A stretch of DNA of 64,000 bases, from assembly GCA_013180625.2 (NCBI GenBank), contig SNVD02004841.1:150003-214002 (forward strand). The letters run 5' to 3'. Made by a program: the position numbers and the translations under genes. This DNA is from Boswellia sacra (taxonomy: Eukaryota; Streptophyta; Magnoliopsida; Sapindales; Burseraceae). The notes below the pieces were generated by a model. The model searched no databases. It was given only the letters and a program-made list of their open reading frames with translations, and was not told where the DNA came from. Within the stretch, counting starts at the first letter, position 1; every line of letters begins with the position of its first letter. Positions 36,316 to 50,289 of the stretch are shown here, piece after piece.

Positions 36316-37599
36316 TAAGATAATATCATAAACTACCCCTGAAATTTAGCTAATTATCATACGGAAAGCCTCTTATATAAATATATCAATGCGGTCCCTA
36401 ACGTTTACGTTTAAGCTTCATCCAGGTCCAGCCAACAGATTCCGTTAGTTTTCAAATTAACGTTTTGGGGTATTTTAGTAAAATGACATAATTCATATGG
36501 GATAATATCATTAACCACCCCTGAAGTTTAGCCAATTATCATGCAGAAAGCCTCTTATGTAAATATATCAGCATTGTCCCTAACGTTTGCGTTTAAGCTT
36601 TATCTAAGTCCAGCCAACAGATTCCGTTTGTGTAGAAACTAAGAAAAAAATCAAAAATACCATTTTACCCTTACTTTTATATCCTTTCTTCTTTCTTTTT
36701 TTTCGCAATCGAAAATCCAATCCATTTTCACACCCACAGCTACCTCTCTCACCCCAATCTCTCAATCTCCAAACATAGCTTTGGCTGGTTACTGGTTTTT
36801 TATAAAATTTCAGTTTGAGAATTTTTTTGTCTTTATTTTTGTTGCTTCATTTCAATACGTAGTGTCTGTGAATGTTTTCTTAAGTTGAGAAAATTTTAAA
36901 GAAGTTAGTGAGGAGAAAGAAAAGCATGCCAGTTTTGGGTTTTAGAGTTTTTGCATAATTTTTTTTAAACATAATTGTTGAAATAATCTGGATTTAATTT
37001 TGAATATTTGATTCTTTTTTTTTAATAGCTTTGTGATTGAGTTGAGATGGTGGGTGATGATGGTGGAGGCAAATTCGGTGCTATCATGGTGGAGTCTTAT
37101 GACATATATTTTTTTATTTAAATGAATTTGATGGTGGTGATAGTGGCTATGGTGGTTATGGATGGTGATGCTTGTGTGATATGAAATGAATATTTTAGAA
37201 AATAAAATTCAAGGGTTAGTTTTACGTTTACTGATATGAAATTATGTCATTTTACTAAAATACCCCAAAATGTTAATTTGAAAGCTAGCAGAATTTGTTG
37301 GCTGGACCTGGATGAAGTGTAAACGCAAACGTTAGGGACCGCGCTAATATATTTACATAAGAGACTTTTCGCATGTTAATTAGCTGAACTTCAAGGGTGA
37401 TTTATGATATTATCCCATATAAAATTATGTAATTTTACTAAAATACCCCAAAACGTTAATTTGACATCTAACAGAATCTGTTGGGTGGACCTGGATGAAG
37501 CTTAAACGCAAACGTTAGGGACGGTGCTGATATATTTACATAAGAGGCTTTCCGCATGATAATTAGCTAAACTTCAGGGGTGGTTTATGATATTATCCC
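36316..37599. mobile_element. Non-autonomous MULE with doubled terminal repeats
   Basis: A 1.28-kb element. The left side has two direct copies of a roughly 180-bp terminal repeat (36316-36500 and 36510-36650), each with AACTTCAGGGGTGG-type wording (read on the complementary strand), then GTCCCTAACGTTT and GCCAACAGATTCCGTT. The right side has two inverted copies (37240-37410 and 37420-37599). The 9-bp repeat ATTAATTTA flanks it (36307-36315 and 37600-37608). The middle (36660-37200) contains a leader-like CT-rich stretch and GATGGTGGGTGATGATGGTG, possibly captured from a gene, but no ORF is supported. Confidence 0.85.
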
Positions 37600-37728
37600 A
37601 TTAATTTAAATTTGAAATAGTAAATATACAAAGTCAACTTATTTAAAAATATATAATAATGTTTAAATATGTCATATCAATTTGTATTCATGAATTTATA
37701 TATAAATTAAATTTGTATACTATTCAAT

Positions 37729-38100
37729 GAAGTTTGATTTGCTTTGTTGAGATAATATATTGGACAATTAATTTTTCTTCCTTTGTAATGATAAATTAAA
37801 CTGACGAGTCAATTTGAGATTAAAGTTAATTTATGAATATTAATTAATTCGTTGATTTAATTAATTTTGAAACTAAATTATTCATGCATATGTGAAGTTC
37901 TAAATGTACCCATTAAAAAGTGGATTTGGTTTGTTGGGATAATATATTGGATAATTAATTGTTCTTCCTATGTAGTAATAAATTAAACGGATGAGTCAAT
38001 TTGATATAAAATTTATAACTATTAGCTCATTGATTTAATTAACTTTTAGCTGCAACATTAATATATATAAATGCCTGACCAAGTGGTCAAATAGCTAGCC
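37729..38100. repeat. Diverged tandem duplication, period about 189 bp
   Basis: GATAATATATTGGACAATTA near 37750 recurs as GATAATATATTGGATAATTA near 37939, followed in both by a TTCTTCCT...GATAAATTAAAC-type and GAGTCAATTTGA segment. Confidence 0.75.
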
Positions 38101-39835
38101 AAGTGCATTCCCCCATCAAAGAATATTAATATGTTCCTGTCGCATATTTCACTTTCAATCAAGATATATAAACGCACCCGAACTAAACCTTACATTTTCA
38201 TTATTGGCTGTCATGGTTTTCTTGGCTTGTATTGAATCCTTACAAAAATTAATTTGCAGCAGTTACTTTTTATTTATCCTTTGCAATTTATGGGAAATTT
38301 TGTGCTTGAACGTTAATGTTGACTAACTTAAGGAAGCAATGGCTAACAATTTTTACAAAAAGGATCCATGATGATCTTAGAGTTTTGAGTTTTTTTTTTT
38401 TTCAATTATGTATACTTTGACGGTATATTTCACTGAGGGTTTGTTTGTTTCCGTTTCTTTAAGTAGGATTTATTAAAGTAAATCTTTTTGAAGTAAAGCT
38501 TTTATTAAAAAGTTATTGATTGTTTGATGGGATAAATATAAAAGTACTTATTATAATTAAATTATCAAAATAGAGTTTTGTTATAAGAAAAGAATAAAGT
38601 AAAATATTTAGAATTAAATAAGAGCATCTTTGACATTTCAAAACTTAAAAAAAAACTTAAAAAGAGCATTTTTCAAGAAGCTCAATTTTGGGCTTCTTCC
38701 AGTAGACATAATAGAGTTTTTTTTAATCATCTATAACATCTTCTCAGGTGACAGTCAAACGATACGAATTTTTTTTTTAAATAGCTTTTGGCATTAAAAA
38801 TTCTTTTTTGGCAAGTAGAGAAGCCCAACAAAAATGCTCTACTTATTTTACTTGAGATCTTATCAAAATATAATATATATTATCGAAAGAAATTAAAAAA
38901 AAAAATTAATCAAACTCTGTCATGAAAAATGAAAATTCTGAAATAGGTAATAAATCTTTTCCAAAAGTTTCACACAAAGCTCTCTCTAAAGCTTCGTAAA
39001 AGTGATATTAACATTATAATAAAAGAATCATATTAAATTAAATGGTAGAATATACCTTCTTTCTTTTTCATAAAACCGCGTAATAATCTTGCGGGATATC
39101 ACAATTGATATTTCAAACTTAATATCCTTTTTGAAAATTTATGAAAAAAATTTATTAAAAAAAAAAGGATGAAGCGTTTGTACGTCTGCACATTAATATT
39201 ACAGCGAGTAATTTCAATCTCCTTTCAAATGTTTTGGCCATGGATTGTACTATTTGGTGCTATCGATTTAAGTTAGTTCTTGACAGATACGTAAATTTTG
39301 GTGTCATTGGACCCCTCTGGCATCAATGATTCATTAATTGCCAATGAAGCACGATTGATTAGTGAATGATTAATGCATGAAAACCACTTTTGTTTCTTCA
39401 CATTCATTTGACATTTTTCCTGTTGGAATTTACCCAATCTGATAAATCTTTTCCAAAAGCAAATTAAAGCTAAAAGGCATTCTCATAAATTGTCTAGTCT
39501 AATCCAAAACCTTCACACAACTCAAATATGCAAAACTTCCCTCTGAACAATGATTAAGAAAAGATAGAGGAGTTACGTATAACGCAACTTGTTTCCATAT
39601 AATATGATTTAATCTGCTTTACTCTAAGACTGCAAGGTTTTGTTCTTAAAATTACCTCTAAAATAAAAATTATACTATTTGAGAAGGGATTTTAGACATA
39701 TAATATTACGACCCTCTCAAATTAGGGTTACGAAAATCCTTCATACACAAATATTTGATATTTATATTTACAATATCGACAAAATTAAGGAGAGATTATG
39801 GTTACAATTATGATTATGATTTTAACAAAAAGGCC
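38101..39835. other. Intergenic, 3' side of the kinase gene
   Basis: No gene recognised. The 3' untranslated region of the kinase must lie in the right part, below 39836, but I could not place a polyadenylation site. Confidence 0.45.
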
Positions 39836-42800
39836 TTAAGAACTCCCAGTAGAGATGGAATATTGAGGAGAAATGGAGAAGGAACTGTTACATTCATACT
39901 CTAGATCCTCAAATCCCCAAAACTCTTGTTGATCTTCTTCTTCCTCCGGTGGCAATCTCCACCTCTCTTTGTCTATCTCCCCTTCTGTCATTACCTCCAA
40001 CACCTGTTAATTGATCACAAAAGCACCATCAACATCAAGTTTTTAAGTGGGGTAAAATATAGTTGACCCTTCACGCATATCATGATGATGACAAAATACA
40101 CTCACCTAACAGCTTTAATTCTTCACCTTACAGTAAAATTGTTTTAATGCTATGCGTTGCTTTATGTGATTTTTATGAAGAGAATGAGGCCCACGAGCAC
40201 AATAAATAAGTGACTGTTTTGGACACTTTTCTGGGTAAAACATATATGTTAGCTCACTGGTGATGACACGGTATGCCTCTTTTTGGGGCATTTTTGACAT
40301 TTTTTAGCACAAATTTTATGTGACACTAATATTATATTAGACGGGTATATAGTTGATATGATACGCTTGTCTCACTATAGAGTATTTCTCTCTATTTCGT
40401 AGCGTGATCTAGAAGAAAAATTATTTTGAATACTTTTTTTCATTGCCAATTGCTTCAGTGAGGAGGAATCATAATTTTCTAACCAAATAAACAACACAAT
40501 ATCTTATTAGAGAAGAAATATAACAACGATAGTGAGTCAAATTAATTAGGGACCCCCTTGCACCCTTTAAACAATCATTTCCATAATCATATATTCTAAT
40601 CTTCTGATCACATGGGAGGATTATATTTAACTATCTGTTTTAGCTTAAAGATTTAGGTTAGGTAGGCTTGAACATCCTCTGACTTGTTCAAGAATGGCGT
40701 GAAATAAACCCACAAATGAACCACCAGCAACATCAGAAAAGACCAAAAATCTGACTTTGTTTTTGAGTTTTGCTGCTAGATTTGAATCCTAAACAGTGAA
40801 AACGATATGCAAAGTCATAACAAGCAAACAACCAAGTGGAGGATTATATCAGCAGAGAACGACTATGACAGTATAATAACATATTTCGTGATTTGCAATT
40901 GCAAAATGCCATACGCATACGCTACAAATCACTCAGTTTAGTCAACTAAAAGGTATTTTTTTTTGTATGCTAAAACACGACACACCGGCCGCTATATGTT
41001 ATGAAATGATCCTTGTCACAGAAACTTTAATCTATTGAGAAAAATGTAATGCTTGTTTGTTTAAGTTCCCTGATTCAGAAAAAAAGCAATGCATCTGAAC
41101 CTTTGTTAGAAAGAAAAAAATGGACCACTTGTGCACAAAATTAATAAATCTGTAAAATACTAATAGGTTTGTGAAGCTAAACAGGACACATGTTAGGTAC
41201 TGCTAGACCTCTTGCAATAAATATCATTCCACAAGTTGTGAAATAGTTTCATGTTCTGGTACTAACAAGAGCTTTATTGCTTGCAGGTACCACAAGTTAT
41301 GGTCATATATGCGTGTGTGTGTGTGTGTGTGTACATATATATTGCCATTTTGTTAATAAAGATGCTACTGCAATGGATGCAACATGAATTACTAGTGAAG
41401 CATACACAATTAGAACGCAGAACAGTGGTTTGGAATTGGATACCTCACTCATGGTAGGACGCCAAGTTGGGGATGCCCGAATGCAGAGAGATGCTGCAAA
41501 AGCAAGTTTATTAAGCTGTGTAACATCATAGGCCCCCTGGAGCCTTGGATCGACTAGCTTGTCTATTTCCCCTTGGTTCAGTATTGGTTTGGCCTGTTCG
41601 ATCCAAGAATCAAGAACTGTTAAAAACACATTATTAATTTTACATAGTCTAATAATTAATAACTTGCACCAAGTCTTATTAGTTTAACTATACCCCAAAA
41701 AAAAAAAAAAAAACCAACTAGGGAGTGACAAATGAAGCCTGTGATAGATGACCATTCAAAATAAAAACATAATCAATATTTATAGTAGTGAAGACTGAGA
41801 TTTATTAAATAAACAAAGTTGGTGAAAATTTTTTCAGGAGCGGCTCCTTGGCATTACCCAGCTGTGTAAGCTTTGGTGAGAGCTGTCAACCGGCTTGCGG
41901 CCTGAAATAATCTCCAGTAAAAAGACTCCAAATGCAAACACATCTGTTTTCTCATCAACAATTCCATGCATGAAGTACTCAGGTGCCAAGTGCCTGCACG
42001 CACATCAATCAATATCTCAGTTACAATCATTAATCTGTAGATGGTACAATCCTGGTTTGGGTTGGTTTAGTACCCAAATGTGCCTTCTATTGGAGCAATT
42101 GAATGATGAGTCCATTGAGATGGGAGCCACTTAGCCAATCCAAAATCAGATATCTATAACCACAAAGTACTTCATTACATTACATATTGAAAACCAAGTA
42201 TGAGTCTGTCAATAATTTGATTAAGAACAGACAAGTTAGGACAAGCCCAAATGGGTTACCTGGGGTTCAAAATCTGCAGTCAATAGAATGTTTGAAGACT
42301 TAATGTCTCGATGGATGATCCTTCTTTGACAGCCTTTGTGCAAGTAATGCAAGCCTCTAGCGGCCCCAACTGCAATCTTGTACCTTATTTTCCAGTCCAC
42401 TGGTGGCAAATTCACATCTGCAACAAAAATGAGCCTCAAATGAAAAACAAAAAACGTACCAGACCTGCTAAAACACAAAATCTTTTACCAATGGAGGCTT
42501 GTGTACCATGGAAAAGAGAAGCAACAGAGCCTCTTGAAGAGAACTGGAAAATGAGATAAAGGCCATTGTCAATACAGCAGCCTAAAAGTGGTAAAACATT
42601 TGGATGGCAAACATGGCCTATTGTTCCAATCTCAGTTAAGAAATCCTTCTCTTTCCTGTCATCAGTTGAAGTTTTTGTCAACCTTTTCACTGCAATCTCC
42701 TCACCATCTTGTAGAACTCCTTTATAAACCTCTGCATAGCCTCCTCTGCCAACCAAATTCTCTACAGTCCACATAACAAAACCAAAACATCAACACACAA

Positions 42801-43071
42801 ACCAACCAAAAATGTTAAACTTCACAGAAAAACACTGAAGCAAACCTGAGCTAAAACCATTGGTCGCAACAGATATTTCTTCGAAGGAGAAACATCTCCA
42901 AGTTGGTCTCTTGGAACTCTTTATTGTTTCTGGAACAAAATCCTTGAATCTTTCTTCATTGCTGTAATCTACACTCCATCTATGTGGACTTGCAGTAGTA
43001 GTATCTTCCTCAAAACCTCTCCTTTTCAAGGAGAACAAACGTTTCAAGCTGTTGGTCCTTATGTACTTCAT
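39836..43071 (-). CDS. RBK2-like: RBK2-like receptor-like cytoplasmic kinase (RLCK VI), 396 aa
   Basis: Seven exons on the minus strand: 43071-42846, 42761-42489, 42417-42260, 42153-42074, 41993-41858, 41593-41444 and 40003-39836. All six introns have GT...AG borders. The exons total 1191 bp, an uninterrupted 396-codon frame. Kinase landmarks: glycine loop GRGGYAEV (80-87), VAIK-type lysine K101 (EEIAVK), catalytic HRDIKSSN (D204), DFG (D222) and APE (249-251). The N-terminus [18 protein letters not shown], the SWRCFS-like [10 protein letters not shown] and the acidic end [16 protein letters not shown] followed by STGSS match my memory of ROP-binding RBK1/RBK2 kinases. Members are cytoplasmic serine/threonine kinases that interact with ROP GTPases; no signal peptide or membrane segment is seen. 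Length and all key residues are normal, so it is probably functional. It is the only gene of that kind in the window. Confidence 0.95.
41308..41332. repeat. (GT)n microsatellite in a kinase intron
   Basis: A run of about 12 GT units in the long last intron (40004-41443) of the RBK2-like gene. Confidence 0.9.
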
Positions 43072-43520
43072 TCTGGTTCATGCAGAGCACAGACTGAGAA
43101 ACACAAGAAAATGTTTCAAAGTGAGAGAGAGTGAGGGCGGGGGGAGGAGAGAGTCAAAGGGATGTCTGAGTTTTGATTGGATTAAGAAAGTGCTTTTTTG
43201 ATGGGGTTATGTGCATAGGATAATAGCAAATATGTAGAGTACTTAATGCAGTGTCTGATTCTGGTATAAGGAGGAGGTGGCTTAGGCTGTCTTCGTTGTC
43301 TATTTATGCAATTTGACATTGAAATCACCAGCAACTGATCAAACAGTGGGCTCATTCATTTCAGACTCAAGATGATTGATTGGAGAATGATTTTGAGGCA
43401 ATTGGGGTTTTGGGGGATGCCTTTCTAGTCCTCACTCTGGTGGGGTAGATAACTTGTTTTGATTTCAAAACTTTGGCTCTCACCCACATCCACAGAGTAT
43501 AATTTTTTTATTTCTTTTTT
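43072..43520 (-). promoter_or_regulatory. Upstream region of the RBK2-like gene
   Basis: Contains a GA/CT-rich leader-like tract just before the ATG (43117-43155), typical of plant 5' UTRs, the TATA-like box and a segment conserved in a second copy at 46580-47000. Shared wording includes GTCTATTTATG, TTTTGAGGCA/TTTGAGGCAT, CTC(A/G)...TGGGGTA and TTTTGATTT. Confidence 0.5.
43300..43309 (-). promoter_or_regulatory. Candidate TATA-like box of the kinase gene
   Basis: On the minus strand GCATAAATAG lies about 230 bp upstream of the start codon. The same CATAAATAG is kept in the duplicated upstream copy at 46798-46806. The position is plausible for a plant core promoter with a 5' UTR of about 200 bp; the transcription start was not determined. 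Confidence 0.4.
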
Positions 43521-45110
43521 TGTTTTTCTTGATTAAAACAAGTGGATTTGTTAATCAGAACCAAACATACTTTGAATAGAAAGGGTTGCAGAGAACAGAA
43601 GTTGAATAATAACTAATAAGAAAATTAGTAAGATTGATTAAGAATCTAACCCAAAAATTTTCTAGTTTAAAATTTGTTACATGTATCTTAACCCTTCATC
43701 TCTACAATGGATATCGAAATAGTCCCCATTTTAACCTTTTATAAATATAAATCCTCGAACTCTAAATTCAAAGGCTTCACAAACTTAATAATACTATCGT
43801 ATCCGTATTGTAGGCTTTCTCATTTTATTAAGTAGTCTATATAGTATTAAAAGTTTTAAAACAATATATAGATCTGCCCAACAATTTTGTTTAATATTAT
43901 TCGCTCTTGCTTAAATTTTTTGTTATAGATCTACTTTATTTATGGATTTATTCTTTCTTCAAAAGAAATTAAAATTAATGAGGTGCAGCTAACAACAAGA
44001 TGCTTTAGAGTGCTTCACAAGACTTTGTTTTAAAGGCATTGATGCTAGTGAAATAGCAGCTATGATATGACTGAGTACTGTGTTAGAGTATCAATTTTAT
44101 TTTCGAATTTTAAATAACCAATGAGTTGTACATTCTATTAGCCTCATCTATAGAGCATCTCTTGTGACTCCAACAGCAACTTTAGACTTTCCATATCCTT
44201 AACTATTTCAGGTTCATGCATTAGCTATCTTTTCCTCGCTTAAATAACTTTAATTTATGTGATAATATTTACTTGTGACAAAGAACAAACTTGTAACATT
44301 CAACGATAGACCTATAAATTAACAAAAATATCTATTGACAATGATAATATTTAAAAAAAAAACCCTCAAAAAAGTTTAGGCTAAATTTGTTTAATAGCTT
44401 GGAATTGGAGCTAAACTCTCTATGCATAGCTGGTTTTTGTAAGAGTGGATTAGAATAAGGCTCTGCAAGGGGAACAAAAACAATGAATAGGCTTGATTTC
44501 TACACTATCGAGGGAGATTCAATGGAAAAAAAATTATAAACTAAGCAATTCGACATAGAAAATTAAATTAATTAACTAATCTTATGTGCACGCTTAATTT
44601 TGTTTATATCGTAACTTCTCCGACATCGTTTTTGTAGAGTTGCCATACAAAGAATTAAGAACTCTTTGGGATATTAAAAAGTTGAATATTTGATATAAAA
44701 ATTTACAAACTCTAGACCGTCTATTGATTTTTTCGATCCAATATTGTTTTACAAAGTTATTGAGTTGGATTAGCAAATGCTACATTTTGTCTTTAATTAA
44801 CTATAGCTTTTTCTGAATTATTTATTTAAAAGCATTCTTGATGTGTGTCATAGAAGTAAACATTAACATGTCCAAGATTTTTGTTGATATCATCATCAAA
44901 ATATTTGATTTTAATTCAATGGTTGAAAATTTATTAGAAGAAATAATTTGATAATTAAAAATCATTTAACAATTAATACAGTATCAAAATAATTTTTATA
45001 ATAAAGCTATAAAATCTTTGGTGACAATTCAATCTTTGAAGTTAAATTTATAGTGTGTACCCTATGACCGCCTTTTATTTAAATACATAAATTATTGGAA
45101 TGAAAATTTA

Positions 45111-45178
<68 letters not shown>

Positions 45179-46579
45179 TGGAATGATAGAGTTGAATGAA
45201 TTTATGCCCTTTGAAATTTAACCTCTATACTATTGAAATTTACAGCTTTTTTTCAATATCAAAACATGCTTTTGAAAATTTACGCGAAATAAGTAAAATC
45301 AATGTTTTTCATTTATTTAAATTCATTTATAAAATTCTTATAAAACAGTTACAAGAAATTTTTATCTGAGATGCATTTAGATATATTTCTAGAGATCATT
45401 TAAGTAAAAAAGCTAGTATCTATTTCTTCGTATCAAAACACTTAATAAATTGTTTTCCGGAAAAAATAAAATAAACTTAAAAAAAAAAAAACCATCAGCT
45501 GCTCTTTCAGAAAGCATATTCTAAATGATTTGCTTATTTAAGGTGTTTATGTCTATTTCAATGTTGCAACAACACAGCGTGAAAAGGGTTTTGAATATTT
45601 CCAATTAAGATTTAGTCTCTTATCAAACTTGTAATTGAGTGCTACAAAGTTACTGTTTTATATGTAAAATGAGAAATTGATGTTGCATATTTTTATCTGT
45701 TAAATTCATGTTTGCTTTATTATAGATAATCATTGAAGAATGAATTTGTTTATCCATAGTTATGTACAATAAATATTATATACTTCTTAAATGGTTTTGG
45801 TGCATAAATGATCATTGACGAACATGCGTGCTTTTTAGTTGGGTTCCAACAAACAAAAGCCTTTTGTCGCAACACAAACCAAATAAACACACCTAAAACT
45901 ATATATTTAGGCATCGCATGCATCACCAAACAAATTATACCAATTAATTAATCACATATTTTTTGTAAACACTTACGCAAAATTAGCGAATCACGAGTGA
46001 TCATATTTATATATATTCATATTGTGTTCGTGTTAAAGATATTTAATCTGTTTAATAATCATTATATTTAATTTTAGAGATTTAACGATATAAAAATATA
46101 TTAATAAATGTGTTCAACCAACATGAACAATCATTTATCCACCGTTATTATATCATTAAGCAAAATTAGATATATATCAAATTAAAATAATTTTACTTGC
46201 TGAGATTTACGGTTGTTTATGTTAGTAAGATAAATTTAGTTTATATTAACCATGTTGAATATGTTTTAACGTTAATAATTATGTGTTACAGATCAGATTG
46301 GGGAGGTTAGTTATATATATGGTATCCATATTTTAACTTCTGATGCAAATAATTATTAAATAGTTGTATTTTTATTAACCAAAGTTTCATTATCTCATTT
46401 ATATATAATGGATACAACATATATATTAACCAGAATTATTGCTTCTTCTATTCTAAAGGAACGTCTTGTAATTAACTTTTGGTTATCATCAATAATAATG
46501 TTAATTTGATAAACTAATAGTGTTGGTCCTTAAATACGTCATTCTACCATTAGACTATATGCGTGCTTGTTAGCCATTA
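43521..46579. other. Intergenic AT-rich sequence
   Basis: No gene recognised. Diverged similarity to 47000-48990 in a few places suggests that this is part of a tandem duplication with the kinase upstream region. Confidence 0.4.
45112..45179. repeat. (AT)n(GT)n(AT)n compound microsatellite
   Basis: About 20 bp of AT, then about 14 GT units, then about 20 bp of AT. Confidence 0.95.
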
Positions 46580-47000
46580 AAAAGGGGGGAAAAAAACCCT
46601 CTAGTCATACAAGGTAATGTCAAAGTAAGAGAAGGGAGTCTCAAAAGGATTTCATGAGTTCTGATTCCTTGTAAAAAAAAAAAAAAAGGTTTTTGTTTGA
46701 GGGGTTTGTGTCGTGTGCATAGTTTACGATAGAATAATTGTAATATGTAATTACAAGGGAGGTGACCTTTGTATTTATAAGCTGTCCCTTTATTGTCTAT
46801 TTATGGTTTATACATGACACTAAAAAGAGCAACAAAAAATTGACCATGCATTAATGGACTCACGTTCATGTGAGATTGAACATGATTGGAAAGCCAATTT
46901 GAGGCATTTGGTGTTGAGTCATTGAGCCACCCTCGTGGGGTACTCTACTCATTTTGATTTGAAATTGGTTCCTCTACATACACGAACTATTTTTCTAAAT
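46580..47000. repeat. Second copy of the kinase upstream region
   Basis: Aligns in the same orientation with 43100-43520. Shared elements in order are a GATTGGATTAAGAAAG/GATTCCTTGTAAAAA-type start, a GTGCATAG, GGAGGTG, TTGTCTATTTATG, GATTGGA, TTTGAGGCA, a TGGGGTA and TTTTGATTT. No kinase exon lies beside it at the expected distance (46150-46580), so only the promoter-side sequence was copied or retained. Confidence 0.6.
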
Positions 47001-49183
47001 TTTTTTTGTCATTCTTTTCTTCTTTCTTTATAAAAATAAGTGGATAATAAACTACGAATTGAAGAGGAAAAGTTTAGTACTGAATTGACTATCATAAGAG
47101 GAAGAAAAAGAAAATCTTATTAAAAAAATAGCACATTTCAGTGTCAATCTCGTTTACTAATTCTAATCTTTTAAAGGTATCTATAAAGCATAAACTCAAC
47201 AATATTAATTGATAAATACAGTAATTGCATGCTCTTTGCAATAGATACATATATATATAAATGATGTAATAATAAATGTTTAAAATATAGAAGGATAGAT
47301 GTCCGGAAGTGTACAATTCAAATCAAATAGAGAATATATTTAAATAATTTTTTTAATTCTAAACAAATAAAACCTATTATTTATTTATTTGGTAGCATAA
47401 AGGTTTCTGTATAAGTGTCTTTTGATATAAATTATTCAATCTAATGGTTAGGTTTAAATGTCAAAAAATCACATTAAATATTTTCAACTCACACCAAGTT
47501 TAGATTTTAAATAAAAAATTATGTTAAAATATTCGAACCCCTAAGTAAATAAGACAAATAATTAGATGGATAAATAGATATTTACATTAATTAAGGAAAA
47601 ATTTTTAACGAATTGTTGAGTCTCTAAATATACATTAGAAAGAGAAACCATAAGTTAGAATAAAAAAAAATTATATATAATATTATAAATTAGGCTTCAT
47701 TTAAATATTATTAAAACAATAATAATAACAATAAAAATAAAAATAATAACAATAACAATAAGAAAATAATTAGTTAAATCCACTAGAGAATACTTTTTCT
47801 GAATAATTGAAGTATAGTCTAAGGTTGTTTAGTTGAAATTCGAGCCACACGTGAGTGGAATTGATTCATTGGAGCATGGACTAGAATAGAAAAACAAAAA
47901 AAAAAAAAAAGAAATTGTCTAGCTAGCTATCACGAGGCAAACAAGTAACATGCTTAATTTTTCTAATCTATAGAGGGATTTGCGCGAGTGAATTAGGGAA
48001 GAAAAGAAAGACAATTATTAAACAGAGTATATATTTTTATTTTCATTTAAATGTTGAACTCTGTATAAAGAGATTGTCAAATTTATACATGTTAAAAGAT
48101 GGAATATATAGTTGATCGCATCTCAAAAGTAAGTAAGGAAAATATTGGAGAAGAATTTTTACAGTATATTTATTTATTATAATATTTTACATAAAATTAA
48201 ATTTATATGGATCAAGTTATCGTAATTGAAGCTTTTGTAATCAAAATTTTGATATCAATTATTGGCAAGCACTGTACCTTTGTCTAAAGTCTAAAGCAAA
48301 TAAAACGAATTATATGACAGGGTAAAGTGTGACTTTGTATCAGTCAGCAAGAAATAAATCCTTTGAAATGGATAGTCGTCACATGATATGTATAAATTGA
48401 AGAAAAACAACACTAATGAAAAGGAATATTTCTACCTGTCCAAACAACACAGATCACGGTACTAAAGCTGAGAAAATTAGTGAAGAAATTTGGATCCTTC
48501 ACTATATCAAATCTAATATTTGTTATTGCTAAAATTCATATTTCCCATGGATAAGTGACACGTAAACAATTATATTTGATTGACTAAAATGTTTTGACCT
48601 AGCCAAACATATATAATCAACCATATTTGTCTGTATTTTTTTTTATTTATTTACTCATCTTCATGCGTCGAATTGTGGTTTTTCTTAAATTTGGAAACTC
48701 TAGCATATTCTTTATTTGAATCTGTACTAACTTATATATCCTCCTAGTCCTTAACGGCAAATTCAAGCTCTCCAATCTAATCTGAATTATTAATCAAATA
48801 TTCTTGATATGAGTCCATATGCGAGAGGCCGGAAGCAAGAATGTGGCATTCTGCTCTTTGCATAAGTCCAATTTGTTTAAAAAAAAAAAAAGATTGAATG
48901 TCAATGCAAGAAGTGGCTCTAAGTGAATTCAATTGAATGGTTTTGGTACATATATAATGAACATGCATGGAGTTTAGGTTCCCTTAACATAAGAGCCAAC
49001 TATTCCCTTTGCCGCCACCATCAAAAGACACCTCCACGTATCTAGATAAACATTTGAATATCATCAAACAATTAAACAATAATTTTTTTCTAATTTTATT
49101 TGGTTTTGGTTTCGGTTTCATTTTGTCACTAAACTTTGAACATCTGGTGTCAACAGTTGAAACCACATTGTGGGTTTTTTCTT

Positions 49184-49222
<39 letters not shown>

Positions 49223-50289
49223 GATTCAAATCCCATCTCAATCATATATAATTGAACCTCAATTGCCACTTGCAAGGCAGAGATGAACATATGTATCGTC
49301 CATAGTTGATTATTGGAGCTTGCCAGTTGCCAACAGCTATGTTTATATCGAATTTTGGTGACACGCCATAAGCTTTCATTAATTTTGCTCCTTTATATGT
49401 CCCTTTCAATATTTGAATGAACTATGTGTAAAGTTTGGGAGGATTATTGGTGATAGTACTATCGGACAATGCTATACAAAATTTATATAGATCAGTAAAC
49501 AACATAATATTTTTTACCCAACTAATTCACATATTACTGTAAACTATTGGATCAACGTGTTTTAATATAAGAAATTGAATTAATATCAATAAATGTTATA
49601 TTTTAAAGTATGTATACAAAATCTGTATCCAAAATTAATGTAGCATCACTCTTTCATTAACATATCAACTTTATATACAAAATATATATTAATATATTGT
49701 AAAATCTTGAAAATAAAAATCATATGGGAAGGAACATATATTTTATAGCATTAGTTAACAAGATTCTTATTAGTTAATCTTATTTCTATTTGTGAAAAAT
49801 AAATAAATAAATAATTATTAGGTAAACAAAGAAGGTAGGAACATGCATCACCAGCTAATTAATTAATTAATAGTGCTATAAACAGAAATAGTTTGGCCGA
49901 ATAGATGGATCAAATCTCCACCTATTAACAAAGCTTGTGCGACTTAAATTGTACTTCCAGATAGAGATGTTTTCCCGCCAACCAAGCAAATTAGAGGACA
50001 ATATAACATTAAAGTGAAATATTGTTGTCATATTTTCTCGCCAAATTTTCCCATCTTGAAAAGAAAGTAATTTCTGAAAACGATGCTTTGCTGTTTTTCA
50101 CGAGATTTTGTCGCTAGCTTTAATTAATTTACATTGATGGTGGAGCCAGTCAATTTATAAGAGAAGTGAAAGATTTGGACTTGCCAGCACCAAAGCTTTC
50201 AATTCCAGGTGAAGTCAACCGCTCCTGAACTAATATCTCACTGTTCTAATTAATACTGTAATTATCTTATAAATTATAAAAAATCAAAA
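47001..50289. other. Intergenic AT-rich sequence
   Basis: No gene recognised. Contains a (TA)n microsatellite at 49189-49219. Frames at 48984-49241 only read through that repeat. Confidence 0.45.

Noticed and set aside
42311..42776. Plus-strand frames across the kinase gene
   Set aside because: Antisense shadows of the minus-strand kinase exons.
49009..49241. Overlapping frames ending in YIYIYI
   Set aside because: Generated by a (TA)n microsatellite.
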